The position numbers and the translations under genes were made by a program. Positions 32,924 to 41,851 of a DNA stretch of 64,000 nucleotides are shown in pieces. This DNA is from JACKHO01 sp041398745 (lineage in GTDB: Bacteria; Planctomycetota; Planctomycetia; Planctomycetales; Planctomycetaceae). The notes under the pieces are model-generated. The model ran no database searches, was not told the origin of the DNA, and saw only the letters and a list, made by a program, of their open reading frames with translations. The stretch lies in assembly GCA_041398745.1 (NCBI GenBank), contig JAWKUB010000003.1:372001-436000 (forward strand), given 5' to 3'. Position 1 is the stretch's first letter. Each line of letters starts with the position of its first letter.

Positions 32924-33952
32924 CTAGAAGCTCAAAGCGTCCAAATCGTCCATTAAATCATCTAATTCGTCGTTTGGTTGATTGTCTTGCCTCGTCCGCC
33001 GACGTGCCAGCCCGACACTCGACCCAACAGCATCGCGGCCATCTTTGACCAGCTCGGAGTCGCGTTCCGCAATTGCCAGTTCCAGCGCATCCTTTTCTGC
33101 TCCACCGCCAAAGAGCTGTGTCAGGTCGATTTTCAGACCAGCAACTTCACCATCTGCCCCGGCGATTGCGGGCGTCTTATGCTGGGGAAATACAATGGCA
33201 TTCTCGGGGCAAACACGACTGCAGGCCGGACACCCCTTCTTACAGTTGTCCTGCGCTTCGACCAGAATTCGGTCCAGGGTGTCGACTCCGTAGACCCCAA
33301 ATAGGCAGAAGTCGATACATTCCATACAGTTAGTGCATCGACTGTAGTCAATAACCGGATACCAGCGCCGCTTTGGCGGCTCAGAATCCTGTGGCGAAGG
33401 AATAATGGGCAAGCTGTTTTCGTCTGCCGCTGGTTGGGCGAGGTAACGGTCCAGTTGCTTCGCGTCGGGCGATCCATTGATCCAGCCCATCAGTTCGACA
33501 ACCTGTTCGGACTGCTCCCGCGTAATCCGGCGGATTTCGTCCAGAAAATCCGACACGTTTTCTGAGGCCCGAAAATCAATGCAGTAGAGCCGGCGTTTGG
33601 GCGGATCCACCGACCCAATCCCTTGCGGCGCTTCCGGTTCGGATTCCTCATCTTCATCGGTTTCGTCCGAAACCAAATGTGACACACCTTCCAGGCCCTT
33701 GACTCCCTGACGATCTAAAATCCAGCGGGCTGCCCGGGGATAGGCCCACGACAACACGACCATGGGCCCAGAAACACCTCGCAGAAACAACAGGCCAGTG
33801 TGATCGGCCTGCATGTCGTAGAGGTGTGGGACAATGGATACCTCGACGTCCCCTTCCATAATCAGGCGGGCAGCGATTTCCTCTTCGAGGTTCCGCTGGC
33901 GGGGATTCTTGCTCTGGCCCTGCGAAATGACGACGGTCAGTTTTTTTGCCAT
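32924..33952 (-). CDS. 2[4Fe-4S] ferredoxin-domain protein with novel N-terminal region
   Basis: 342 residues, cytoplasmic. The C-terminal half carries an 8Fe ferredoxin domain: CTNCMECIDFC (~208-218) and CKKGCPACSRVCP (~238-250), each able to bind one 4Fe-4S cluster. VIDYSRCTNCMECIDFCLFGVYG is preceded by ~195 residues I cannot place (VSIVPHLYDMQADHTGLLFLRGVSGPMVVLSWAYPRAARWILDRQGVKG), which look like an alpha/beta domain with an acidic linker. The C-terminal tail ends DDLMDDLDALSF. Probably an electron carrier or adaptor; partner unknown. Gene alone. Confidence 0.8.
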   Translation of the reverse strand: MAKKLTVVISQGQSKNPRQRNLEEEIAARLIMEGDVEVSIVPHLYDMQADHTGLLFLRGVSGPMVVLSWAYPRAARWILDRQGVKGLEGVSHLVSDETDEDEESEPEAPQGIGSVDPPKRRLYCIDFRASENVSDFLDEIRRITREQSEQVVELMGWINGSPDAKQLDRYLAQPAADENSLPIIPSPQDSEPPKRRWYPVIDYSRCTNCMECIDFCLFGVYGVDTLDRILVEAQDNCKKGCPACSRVCPENAIVFPQHKTPAIAGADGEVAGLKIDLTQLFGGGAEKDALELAIAERDSELVKDGRDAVGSSVGLARRRTRQDNQPNDELDDLMDDLDALSF

Positions 33953-34251
33953 GAACTCATCTCAAACGGTCAGATGCTCTACGCGGTGAATTTCTCGATT
34001 TTAGCAGGCGCTTCATGCGAACGCACAGTGTGTGCTGCAAAACCCCGGTTATTCAACCCAATCGGACGTGCGGAAGGTTGTCAAACCTCGGAAATATGGC
34101 CCAAAAAGGTCAGAGCGTTGCATTTTTCCAGACGTCGTTCATACTTCCGACCTGAGCCCGTTAGCAGGATTGTCGAAAAGGGTCTGCGCGCCGCTCGCAC
34201 GATTTGCGAACGCAGGCCATGTGTCTCAAGTGTAGGTGGGAGAAAGTAGTT

Positions 34252-36180
34252 ATGGCCGTTGCCGCCGGATTTCCAATTCCTTTGGATCAGTACAAAGTTG
34301 TCGCTCTCGACCCGAAGCAGCCGAAGCTGACTGCTGAACAAAAAGCACAACTCGAAGCGAACATCCAGTTGTGCCGCGACGCCATTGTCTTCTTCACCGC
34401 CATTGCCGACGCCAAGGGACTCGGTGGACACACCGGCGGACCGTACGACACCGTGCCAGAAACGCTCATTATGCACGGATTCATGGAGCACGCCCGCCAG
34501 GGCGGTACACCTGACGTCCTGCCCATCTTCTTCGACGAAGCCGGACACCGGGTTGCCACGCAGTATCTCATGGCTGTCCTCGAAGGGGACATGGAAATCG
34601 AGAAGTTGTACCACTATCGTGAATACCTCTCGCACCTTCCTGGCCATCCTGAGCGTGGATTCACTCCCGGCGTGAAGTTCAGTTCCGGTCGACTCGGACA
34701 CATGTGGCCGTTCGTGAACGGCGTGGCCATCGCCAACCCGGACAAAGTCGTCTTCATGTTGGGGTCGGACGGATCGCAAATGGAAGGGAACGACGCCGAG
34801 GCCGCCCGTCTCGCCGTCGCCCAGAACCTCAACATCAAACTGGTCATCGACGACAACGACGTCACCATCGCCGGCCACCCCTCAGATTATCTTCCCGGTT
34901 ACGACGTCACCAAGACTCTCGAAGGCCACGGTCTGAAAACCTGTAGTGGTGATGGCGAAGACCTCGACAGCCTGTTCTCCCGCATGTGTCAGGCAGTCAC
35001 CACCGAAGGCCCCATCGCTTTGATGAACAAGCGTCAAATGTGCGTGGGCATTGAAGGACTTGAAGGGAGCGCACACGGCCACGACGTCATCAAGACCGCT
35101 ACGGCCATTGAATACCTCACCGCACGTGGACGCCAGGAAGCCGCCGACTATCTCGGCACCGTCAAGAAAGGCCCCGGCGGACCAACTTACCAGGGCTCCG
35201 ATGCAAAGTCCGTCGGCAAGAACCGTGACGCCTTCGGAAAAATCGTCAACGAAATCCTCGACGGCATGTCCACCGAAGAGCGTGTCGCTTCGGTTCGAGT
35301 TTTCGACTGCGATCTCGAAGGAAGCTGCGGCCTCAACCACATTCGCGCCAAGCACCCTGAAGTCTTCGTTCGCGGCGGCATTATGGAACGCGGCAACTAC
35401 TCCGCCGCTGCCGGATTCGGTTACGAGAAAGGGAAGCAGGGGATTTTCGCGACGTTCTCGGCCTTCCTCGAAATGGTCGTGTCGGAAATCACCATGGCTC
35501 GTCTGAACAGCAGCAACGTGCTCGCTCACTTCAGCCACGCCGGCTGCGACGACATGGCCGACAACACCTGCCACTTCGGCCTGAACAACATGTTCGCCGC
35601 CAATGGTCTGCCGGACGAAGGAAAAGACACCACACGTCTCTACTTCCCCGCCGACCAGCATCAGTTCAAAGCCTGCCTGAAGAAAATCTTCGGCGACGAA
35701 GGTCTGCGATTCATTTTCTCAACCCGCTCCGGTGTGCCCGATCTCCTCGACGAAGCAGGCAACCGCGTCTACGGTGATGACTACGAATTCGTGGTTGGCA
35801 AAGACGAAGTCATCCGCGAAGGGACCGCCGGTTACATTGTGACCTTTGGCGAAACCACCTACCGCGCCCTCGACGCCGTCATCCGACTGAAAGAAGCGGG
35901 CCACGACGTCGGCCTCATTTGCAAGCCAACGCTCAACGTCTACGACGAAGACATGATGGCCAAACTCGCCGCCGCACCCGCCGTGCTGGTCGCCGAGTCG
36001 TTCAACGTCAACACCGGCCTCGGCTCCCGCTTCGGCACCGAACTCCTCAAGCGAGGATTCAAAGGGAGCTACAACAACATCGGCACCAACCGCGAAGGCA
36101 GCGGTGGACTCTGGCAACAAATGGGCTACCAGGGCGTCGACGCCGATGGAATCCTGGAAGCGATGAAGCGATTGTTGTAG
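34252..36180 (+). CDS. Transketolase-like thiamine-diphosphate enzyme
   Basis: 642 residues from ATG 34252 (GGTGGGAG 8 bp upstream); the open frame begins at 34204. A single-chain transketolase: the N-terminal TPP domain has GLGGHTGGPYDTVPE, GRLGHMWPFVNGVA and the GSDGSQMEGND...DDNDVTIAG metal/TPP motif; the central pyrimidine domain includes VRVFDCDLEGSCGL and ERGNYSAAAGFGYEKG; the C-terminal domain includes FGETTYRALDAV. The sugar-phosphate histidines differ from classical Tkt (GHTGG instead of GHPGxP), so the substrate may differ. Third codon positions are strongly C-biased, suggesting high expression. Pentose phosphate pathway role inferred. Confidence 0.87.
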   Translation: MAVAAGFPIPLDQYKVVALDPKQPKLTAEQKAQLEANIQLCRDAIVFFTAIADAKGLGGHTGGPYDTVPETLIMHGFMEHARQGGTPDVLPIFFDEAGHRVATQYLMAVLEGDMEIEKLYHYREYLSHLPGHPERGFTPGVKFSSGRLGHMWPFVNGVAIANPDKVVFMLGSDGSQMEGNDAEAARLAVAQNLNIKLVIDDNDVTIAGHPSDYLPGYDVTKTLEGHGLKTCSGDGEDLDSLFSRMCQAVTTEGPIALMNKRQMCVGIEGLEGSAHGHDVIKTATAIEYLTARGRQEAADYLGTVKKGPGGPTYQGSDAKSVGKNRDAFGKIVNEILDGMSTEERVASVRVFDCDLEGSCGLNHIRAKHPEVFVRGGIMERGNYSAAAGFGYEKGKQGIFATFSAFLEMVVSEITMARLNSSNVLAHFSHAGCDDMADNTCHFGLNNMFAANGLPDEGKDTTRLYFPADQHQFKACLKKIFGDEGLRFIFSTRSGVPDLLDEAGNRVYGDDYEFVVGKDEVIREGTAGYIVTFGETTYRALDAVIRLKEAGHDVGLICKPTLNVYDEDMMAKLAAAPAVLVAESFNVNTGLGSRFGTELLKRGFKGSYNNIGTNREGSGGLWQQMGYQGVDADGILEAMKRLL

Positions 36181-36222
36181 AAGCGGTATGTGTGATTGGG
36201 TTCGTTTGCAGTGGAGGCATCA

Positions 36223-36840
36223 ATGGCGGGTGAATTGTCAAAGCAGCACTTACTTCAATCGCATGTTAAACGGCTCGCCAACAACATCGCGCGCGTCCAT
36301 GGTATGGTGAGCATTTACCAGAAAGTGGAGCAAAGTAACGACGACGTGACTGACATCTTGCGGTCGGCCGTCGTTTTCTTGCATGCTTCTTTGGAAGATT
36401 TCCTGCGTTCGCTGGCGAGTATGTACCTTCCGTCGGCGGATGCCGACGTGTTCGAAGCGATTCCACTTGTTGGCATGCGACGTCCTGGAAAATTCACCCT
36501 GAAACAAGTCGCGGAGCATCGCGGCAAGTCGGTTGACGGACTCATCCAGGAGTCCGTGATTGCCCACTTGGAACGATCCAACTTCAATAACACCAGTGAA
36601 ATCAACACGCTTCTGAAGAATCTGGGCCTGAACCCTGCGAATCTCGACGAACAAGTCACCGAACTTGGTAGAATGATGAGTCGGCGTCATGAAATTGTGC
36701 ATCGCGCTGATATCCTCCACGCAAGTGAGGCCCTGAATGAACTCGATCAAGACACTGTAAATACATGGATGGACGCGGTAATTGCATTTCGTGATGGTGT
36801 ACTATTCCAGATTGAACAGAAAGAGGTGGTTGATGAATGA
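36223..36840 (+). CDS. HEPN-domain protein (RiboL-PSP-HEPN-like)
   Basis: 205 residues from ATG 36223, preceded by GGAGG. It is all-helical. The HEPN signature RHEIVH (R155-x4-H160) in MSRRHEIVHRAD marks a potential metal-independent ribonuclease; the early helix DILRSAVVFLHASLEDFLRSLAS also fits HEPN (RiboL-PSP or MAE-type) families. The predicted role is an RNase toxin or defence effector, or a structural HEPN. The next gene starts 8 bp before this stop, so the two are translationally coupled. GC at third positions is lower than in the flanking transketolase gene, consistent with acquisition. No nucleotidyltransferase (MNT) partner is visible. Confidence 0.7.
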   Translation: MAGELSKQHLLQSHVKRLANNIARVHGMVSIYQKVEQSNDDVTDILRSAVVFLHASLEDFLRSLASMYLPSADADVFEAIPLVGMRRPGKFTLKQVAEHRGKSVDGLIQESVIAHLERSNFNNTSEINTLLKNLGLNPANLDEQVTELGRMMSRRHEIVHRADILHASEALNELDQDTVNTWMDAVIAFRDGVLFQIEQKEVVDE

Positions 36841-37222
36841 TCCATCTACATTCTGGTTGCTGACATGCCAGACTGTTAAGAATCACGCGCAGAATATGTC
36901 GTCGTGGGCAAGCAACCACGCAAAGATTCTAATTGACCGAGAAGCAAAAGCGTTCTGTGACCGTAATCCTCCATCGACTGAAGGCGAACTGTCCCAACGG
37001 CAACGGGAATCACTTCATCTCATCTCCAAAATCGGGATGATTTCTCACGCCGACACGATGGCCAAGTCCAATCCAAAAGTTGCATCACGCATCTACTTGG
37101 CATTGGACGATTTTTTGGAAGGCGTTCCATTGCATGAATCGCCACACGACAAATCGATGAAGCTTTTGAATGAAATCTCGTCAATCTGTCACGGTGACTT
37201 AATACTCCAGCAAGCACAATAG
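36833..37222 (+). CDS. Unknown protein coupled to the HEPN gene
   Basis: 129 residues from ATG 36833 inside ATGAATGA, overlapping the HEPN stop; AGAGG serves as ribosome site. It is helical, with no membrane segment. The opening MNDPSTFWLLTCQTVKNHAQNMSSWASNHAKIL leads to ISKIGMISHADTMAKSNPKVASRIYLALDDFLEGVP. Not recognised. Position suggests a partner (antitoxin, regulator or co-effector) of the HEPN protein. Codon third positions are near 50% GC, below the local norm. No terminator is obvious; 74 bp then separate it from the convergent molybdoenzyme gene. Confidence 0.6.
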   Translation: MNDPSTFWLLTCQTVKNHAQNMSSWASNHAKILIDREAKAFCDRNPPSTEGELSQRQRESLHLISKIGMISHADTMAKSNPKVASRIYLALDDFLEGVPLHESPHDKSMKLLNEISSICHGDLILQQAQ

Positions 37223-37295
37223 AGCACGGAAAGCCGACTTCAAACAGCATTCCGCGTTTCTCAAGTCATCCTCGGTGGTAGTTAGGAATAAATCA

Positions 37296-38561
37296 TCAAA
37301 TTGATGGCTTATTCTCCACCGCAAAATCCACCGCTTCAATCGCGGCATGGCCTGACTTCTTGAACGGGCGTGGTAGGGGTTGTGCAATTCCATTCTGGTC
37401 AACTGAACGGCAGCGGAAGGTGTATTGGCCGGGTGGGAGTCCTGGAAGTAGTTTGGCCCAATGGGCGTTGGTCAGGCGGAGTGGCCAGGTGAGTGGTTTG
37501 CCGGTGTCATCGAATCCGTGAGTGCCGGGTGGGATGGCGTCACCGGGTAAGCCTGTCCATTTTTCGGGTGCGGGCAGAATGTCGGCGTCGATCCAGGGGG
37601 CGTTGGCGAAATGTGGTTCATTGCCAGCGTAAGGTGCCTCCTGTGATTCAATCCACACCTGAACTTTCGAGAGTCCCGAGACGCCAACCTGGGCATAGCC
37701 TGAGACGGGAATCGGCGTATTCGGTTTGACTTTGTGCGGCACCGACAACGTGGCGGCGAATGTCTTGAGGGGACTGTCGACGTCGTTGTTCTGGTCGGCG
37801 TAGGTGTCGTTCGCGGTGGGCAAATTGCTCAGGTACACGTGGCTGAGCCACTTAATCGACTTGAATCCGTACGCTTCCGGCACGACCATGCGCACTGCTC
37901 CACCGCGCTGAGGCGACAGCCATTCGCCATTCAGTTTGTAGCACAGGATGACCGGCGGCAGGCCGTAGAAATCTTCGAGTACTCGTCCCGCAGGAAGCGA
38001 ACTGCGAAACATTTGCTCGGGGGCATCGTTATGAAACCCGTGGTAAAACACGCGCCGCAAGTTGGCACTCGGTTGCGTCTGCCAAATGACTTCCCGTAGC
38101 GGCACACCTTCCCAGAGTCCCATGCCGAGCGGGCAGCCAAGATTCAAACAGGTCATCACCTTGGCAAACCGGACCGCGTGCTTCTCACCGAGTTTCAGTA
38201 ACGCTTCGAAATCAAGTGCCGTACCCTCATCAATGCTCAGTGGATTCCTAAGCCGTGCTGGCTGGTCGGGATCGGGCAGGACTTCCAGCCGCCACGTTTC
38301 ACGCGTCATGCCGACCTTGGCCAGTTCCTCCACCGACAACGAATGCGGCACCGGCTTCCCGCGGGAAACGTCCCGGAATTCTCCGTTGGGAGTGAAATAG
38401 GGATCACGCCTTACACCGGCAGGTTCCGGCTTTGTTTCAGTGTCATCTCCCCATGCAGTCAGCGACGGCAAGCTAACAATCCCGGCTACGCCCAATTGGA
38501 GGAAATAGCGCCGAGCCAAAGTCGCGTGTTCGGCCCAAAACGATTCTTTTGACACGTCCAC
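37296..38561 (-). CDS. Tat-exported sulfite-oxidase-like molybdenum enzyme
   Basis: 421 residues. A twin-arginine signal (LARRYFLQLGVAG) sends it folded to the periplasm. The molybdopterin-binding domain (~75-260) shows FAKVMTCLNLGCPLGMGLWEGVPLREVIW with C138 as the likely Mo ligand (C143 nearby), then GGAVRMVVPEAYGFKSIKWL. A C-terminal Mo-co dimerisation-type Ig domain follows (SGYAQVGVSGLSKVQVWIES ... PGQYTFRCRSVDQNG). The canonical CxGN after the Mo cysteine is not kept (C-L-N-L), so substrate range is uncertain. The family includes sulfite oxidases and MsrP. Confidence 0.88.
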   Translation of the reverse strand: MDVSKESFWAEHATLARRYFLQLGVAGIVSLPSLTAWGDDTETKPEPAGVRRDPYFTPNGEFRDVSRGKPVPHSLSVEELAKVGMTRETWRLEVLPDPDQPARLRNPLSIDEGTALDFEALLKLGEKHAVRFAKVMTCLNLGCPLGMGLWEGVPLREVIWQTQPSANLRRVFYHGFHNDAPEQMFRSSLPAGRVLEDFYGLPPVILCYKLNGEWLSPQRGGAVRMVVPEAYGFKSIKWLSHVYLSNLPTANDTYADQNNDVDSPLKTFAATLSVPHKVKPNTPIPVSGYAQVGVSGLSKVQVWIESQEAPYAGNEPHFANAPWIDADILPAPEKWTGLPGDAIPPGTHGFDDTGKPLTWPLRLTNAHWAKLLPGLPPGQYTFRCRSVDQNGIAQPLPRPFKKSGHAAIEAVDFAVENKPSI

Positions 38562-38746
38562 ATCCCTTCAAGAATGGCATTGAGTTAACCAGAACATTGC
38601 AACGAAACACTGATACACACTCCTCAAACAAAGGACTCCCGTCAACCAGGTACGCTGGATTCACTGGAGTCGGTCAGGCTGAATCGATACGCTCACCGCA
38701 ATGCAAAGTGAGCGTCTTGCGACCTCACCAAAACAAAGGGCGACGT

Positions 38747-39196
38747 GTGAGTACCGAAGAAGTAATACCCGTTGAAGCGGCAGATGATTTGGCCCCTACC
38801 GAATCAGGGGAGCCAATTGAAGAATCCTCCGGCGTCCTGCTCGGCCTGACCGAAGGCGACCGGAAGTTTCTGATGGTCACTGGCAGCATTTTGCTGCTGT
38901 TGATGGGGGCCTACCTCTGGAAGTACTCCTCCGGCGGGCGGGAGACCATTGAAATCAAGCGGCTGGGTTCGCAGGAGTATGTGTACCAGCTCGATATTAA
39001 TGAGGCGAACTGGGTCGAGTGGATGCAGCTCGACGGCGTCGGTGACGTCCTCGCCCGCAGAATTGTCGCTGACCGAGAAGAGAATGGGCCGTTCACTTCC
39101 ATCGACGATTTGGACCGCGTTAAGGGAATTGGCCCCGCCACACTCGAACGCCTGCGTCCGCATTTGATGATGACATCAGAGAATATGGACGAGTAG
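38747..39196 (+). CDS. ComEA-like helix-hairpin-helix protein with one membrane segment
   Basis: 149 residues from GTG 38747 (VSTEEVIPVE, with AAGGG upstream); the frame runs open from 38549 but that part overlaps the start of the divergent molybdoenzyme and lacks protein character. A cytoplasmic acidic leader is followed by a membrane helix (KFLMVTGSILLLLMGAYLW), then LDINEANWVEWMQLDGVGDVLARRIVADREENGPFTSIDDLDRVKGIGPATLERLRPHL, a double HhH of ComEA type that binds double-stranded DNA non-specifically. Topology puts HhH outside the membrane, fitting DNA uptake. No comEC or pilus gene is adjacent. Confidence 0.85.
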   Translation: MSTEEVIPVEAADDLAPTESGEPIEESSGVLLGLTEGDRKFLMVTGSILLLLMGAYLWKYSSGGRETIEIKRLGSQEYVYQLDINEANWVEWMQLDGVGDVLARRIVADREENGPFTSIDDLDRVKGIGPATLERLRPHLMMTSENMDE

Positions 39197-39338
39197 CCCG
39201 GACCGAAGGTCGCAGCACTTTGCCGTAGCTGCGCAAACCAAGTCATACCTCGAATGCTCGATGTTACTTGATCCGAACGCGGAGTCCGCGACTGAAGTTC
39301 CGGCGTAGCGGCGGATTGCTTGATACGGCCTACTTTTG

Positions 39339-40058
39339 CTACGCATCCAGAATCAGCTGTTTCATTTCCCGTACGGCGCGTTCGAAGCCCACCATGACGG
39401 CGCGGGCGACAATGCTGTGTCCAATGTTCAATTCCGTCAGTCCCTGAATGCGGGCCACGGGTTGCACGTTGCGGTACGTGAGCCCGTGTCCGACGTGCAG
39501 AATAAGCCCCTGCTTTAATGCATGGTTGGCGGCAGCAATGAGTGCCTGAAGTTCCCGCTCCTGCTCCGCTTCGGTGACGGCATCAGCATACGCACCAGTA
39601 TGCAGTTCGACAGCCTGCACGCCGAGTGCTTTCGACGCGTCGATTTGAGCAGCGTCCGGGTCGATGAACATGCTCACTTCCAGGCCGGCGGCGAGGAGTT
39701 GATCGGAGCAGCGTTTGACTTTGTCGTGTTGTCCAATGACATCGAGCCCGCCTTCGGTGGTCACCTCTTCCCGCTTCTCCGGGACCAGCGTGCATTGCTG
39801 TGGCTTGATATCGAGTGCAACGCGGGTCATTTCTTCCTCAGCGGCCATTTCGAGGTTCAGCTTGACCTGCACCGTTTCCTTCAGCACGCGTACGTCACGG
39901 TCCTGAATGTGGCGACGGTCTTCGCGCAGATGAACTGTAATGACATCAGCACCGCCCAGTTCCGCCAGCGCAGCCGCCCAGACAGGATCGGGTTCAATGG
40001 TCCGCCGTGCCTGACGAACCGTGGCCACATGGTCGATATTCACACCGAGCTGGCGCAT
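39339..40058 (-). CDS. pdxJ: Pyridoxine 5'-phosphate synthase
   Basis: 239 residues, full length TIM barrel. It condenses 3-amino-2-oxopropyl phosphate with deoxyxylulose 5-phosphate to form pyridoxine 5'-phosphate. Signatures are LGVNIDHVATVRQAR (start), ITVHLREDRRHIQDRD (~41-56) and the C-terminal LTELNIGHSIVARAV, with the catalytic Glu in NLEMAAEEE. Cytoplasmic. It is downstream of nothing on its strand; the Lpd gene upstream (minus strand, stop at 40175) is separated by an inverted repeat. Confidence 0.97.
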   Translation of the reverse strand: MRQLGVNIDHVATVRQARRTIEPDPVWAAALAELGGADVITVHLREDRRHIQDRDVRVLKETVQVKLNLEMAAEEEMTRVALDIKPQQCTLVPEKREEVTTEGGLDVIGQHDKVKRCSDQLLAAGLEVSMFIDPDAAQIDASKALGVQAVELHTGAYADAVTEAEQERELQALIAAANHALKQGLILHVGHGLTYRNVQPVARIQGLTELNIGHSIVARAVMVGFERAVREMKQLILDA

Positions 40059-40084
40059 GTTTGATCTCCATTTTTGGAGTGGAT

Positions 40085-40158
40085 AGTGGGTAGGAACATG
40101 GAAAGTGATCGGGAGAAAGTCACGGCTGCCACCGTATCAGGCCATGCTCCTACCCACT
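40085..40158. repeat. 17-bp inverted repeat between lpd and pdxJ
   Basis: AGTGGGTAGGAACATGG (40085-40101) mirrors CCATGCTCCTACCCACT (40142-40158) with one mismatch, enclosing 40 bp. To the right follow further CTACCCACTAC tracts up to 40177. It could form a long hairpin on the lpd transcript and act as terminator, or be a dispersed repeat. Confidence 0.75.
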
Positions 40159-40174
40159 ACCAACTACCCACTAC

Positions 40175-41596
40175 CTACTTCTTTTTCCTGTACACGTGCG
40201 TCGCCTGAGCGTACACGCCTTCGGCCGATTCCATAATCGTTTCCGAAAGGGTCGGGTGGGCGTGGATGCTCTCGGCGAGATCGCGGGCGACGGCTGCTGA
40301 TTCTACTGCCAGCACCCCTTCGGCAATGAGTTCACCTGCTCCCGGTCCGACAATTCCCACGCCCAGAATGCGTTCGGTGTGAGGATCAACAATCAGTTTT
40401 GTCAGACCTTCGGTGCGACCAATTGTCTGGGCACGTCCAGAGGCCGCCCAAGGGAAGCGAACTACTTTGACTTCGATGTTTTTCGCCTTCGCTTCGGTTT
40501 CCGTAATTCCACACCAGGCCACTTCGGGATCGGTGAAGACGACGGCAGGAATGGCAATGTTGTCGAATTCGGCCGGTTCTCCCAGCAGAGTTTCGACGGC
40601 GACTTTGGCTTCGCGCGTCGCCTTGTGAGCGAGCATGGGTTCACCGGCGACGTCGCCAATGGCCAGGATATTGGGATCGGCGGTCCGCATGTTGCGGTCG
40701 ACCACAATGAAGCCACGTTCGGTAGCCTGTGCTTTGGTGTTCTCAATGCCAATTCCCAGGCCGTTCGGAATGCGTCCCACAGAGACGAGCACGCGGTCGA
40801 ACGTCTGCGGCGACTCGACTCCTTCGCCTTCCAGAGTGGCGACAATCCCCTCTGGTGTCGCTTCCACTCCAGCGACTTTGGTGCTCGTGTGAATGGCGGC
40901 AAACTGATTTTCCAGCCGCTTCCGCAACGGGTTGGCCAAGTCTTTGTCGGCCCCGGCCAGAATTCCGGACATCATTTCGACCACGGTCACCTTCGAACCG
41001 AGCGCGGCATACACTGATCCCATTTCCAGACCAATGTAACCGCCACCAATCACAAGCAGTCGACCCGGGATGTCGGCGAGCTCAAGTGCGCCGGTCGAGT
41101 CCATAATGCGGTCATCCCCGATGTTCAAGAACCCAGGAACGGCCGGACGTGAGCCCACGGCCACAATGCACTTGTCGAACGTGAGTCGACCAGTGGTACC
41201 GTCGGGGTATTTCAGCGTGAGCGCGTTCGAGCTTTCGAATTCGCCGCGGGCCTGAATCCGTTTGACGCCGCGGGCGTCACACAATTGCTGAATGCCGCCG
41301 GTGAGCTTCGTCACGACGCTGTTCTTGAAGTCGCGCACTTTGTCGAGGTCGATTTCCGGTGCGCTGAACGTCACGCCCCATTCTTTGGATTCGTGCGTTT
41401 CGTTAATCAGCTTCGCCAGGTGCAGCAGCGTTTTTGAGGGAATACAGCCCCGGTTTAAACAAACGCCGCCCGGACGCGGGTCCTGGTCGACCATGACGAC
41501 GTTCATTCCGTGGTCGGCGGCCTCAAAAGCTGCCGGATATCCTCCCGGTCCGCCACCCAGGACGACCAGTTCCGCGTGTGTGACCAAATCCGACAT
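40175..41596 (-). CDS. lpdA: Dihydrolipoyl dehydrogenase (E3)
   Basis: 473 residues from ATG 41596, the family length. A flavoprotein that reoxidises dihydrolipoyl groups of 2-oxoacid dehydrogenase or glycine cleavage complexes with NAD+. Visible: N-terminal FAD site LVVLGGGPGGYPAAFEA, redox disulfide GVCLNRGCIPSK (C46-C51), NAD site LLVIGGGYIGLEMGSVYAALG, second FAD contact NILAIGDVAGEPMLAHKA, and the C-terminal dimer-interface catalytic His-Glu in HAHPTLSETIMESAE. It stands alone; E1 and E2 genes are not in the window. Confidence 0.96.
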   Translation of the reverse strand: MSDLVTHAELVVLGGGPGGYPAAFEAADHGMNVVMVDQDPRPGGVCLNRGCIPSKTLLHLAKLINETHESKEWGVTFSAPEIDLDKVRDFKNSVVTKLTGGIQQLCDARGVKRIQARGEFESSNALTLKYPDGTTGRLTFDKCIVAVGSRPAVPGFLNIGDDRIMDSTGALELADIPGRLLVIGGGYIGLEMGSVYAALGSKVTVVEMMSGILAGADKDLANPLRKRLENQFAAIHTSTKVAGVEATPEGIVATLEGEGVESPQTFDRVLVSVGRIPNGLGIGIENTKAQATERGFIVVDRNMRTADPNILAIGDVAGEPMLAHKATREAKVAVETLLGEPAEFDNIAIPAVVFTDPEVAWCGITETEAKAKNIEVKVVRFPWAASGRAQTIGRTEGLTKLIVDPHTERILGVGIVGPGAGELIAEGVLAVESAAVARDLAESIHAHPTLSETIMESAEGVYAQATHVYRKKK

Positions 41597-41851
41597 GCCG
41601 AGTTCAAACCTGTAACGAAGGGAATTCAATCGTCTCCGAGCCGCGGCCATGGCACAAAGCAGCTCACGCAGCAGACGATAAGGAATTCCCCGGCGCGATT
41701 AAAGTCGTCCGAACCACTTATCGCATCCCGGAAGGCGAATGCCCGCCAGACGCCGGAGTTTTTGGCCTGATTGCGTGTGGTTGCATCTCATTCACTGGGA
41801 AAGGAACATACATCAGCCCCACCTGATGCCAACTTCCATCGGAGAATTTCA

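Noticed and set aside
34081..35661. Two long minus-strand frames opposite the transketolase gene
   Set aside because: Artefact of the strong C-ending codon bias of the transketolase gene on the other strand.
38549..38746. N-terminal extension of the HhH protein
   Set aside because: It overlaps the start region of the divergent molybdoenzyme and has no protein-like character. The GTG at 38747 precedes the acidic leader and membrane helix.
40148..40180. CTACCCACTAC tracts as a possible CRISPR array
   Set aside because: Units are short, adjacent and lack spacers of uniform length; no cas genes are nearby.
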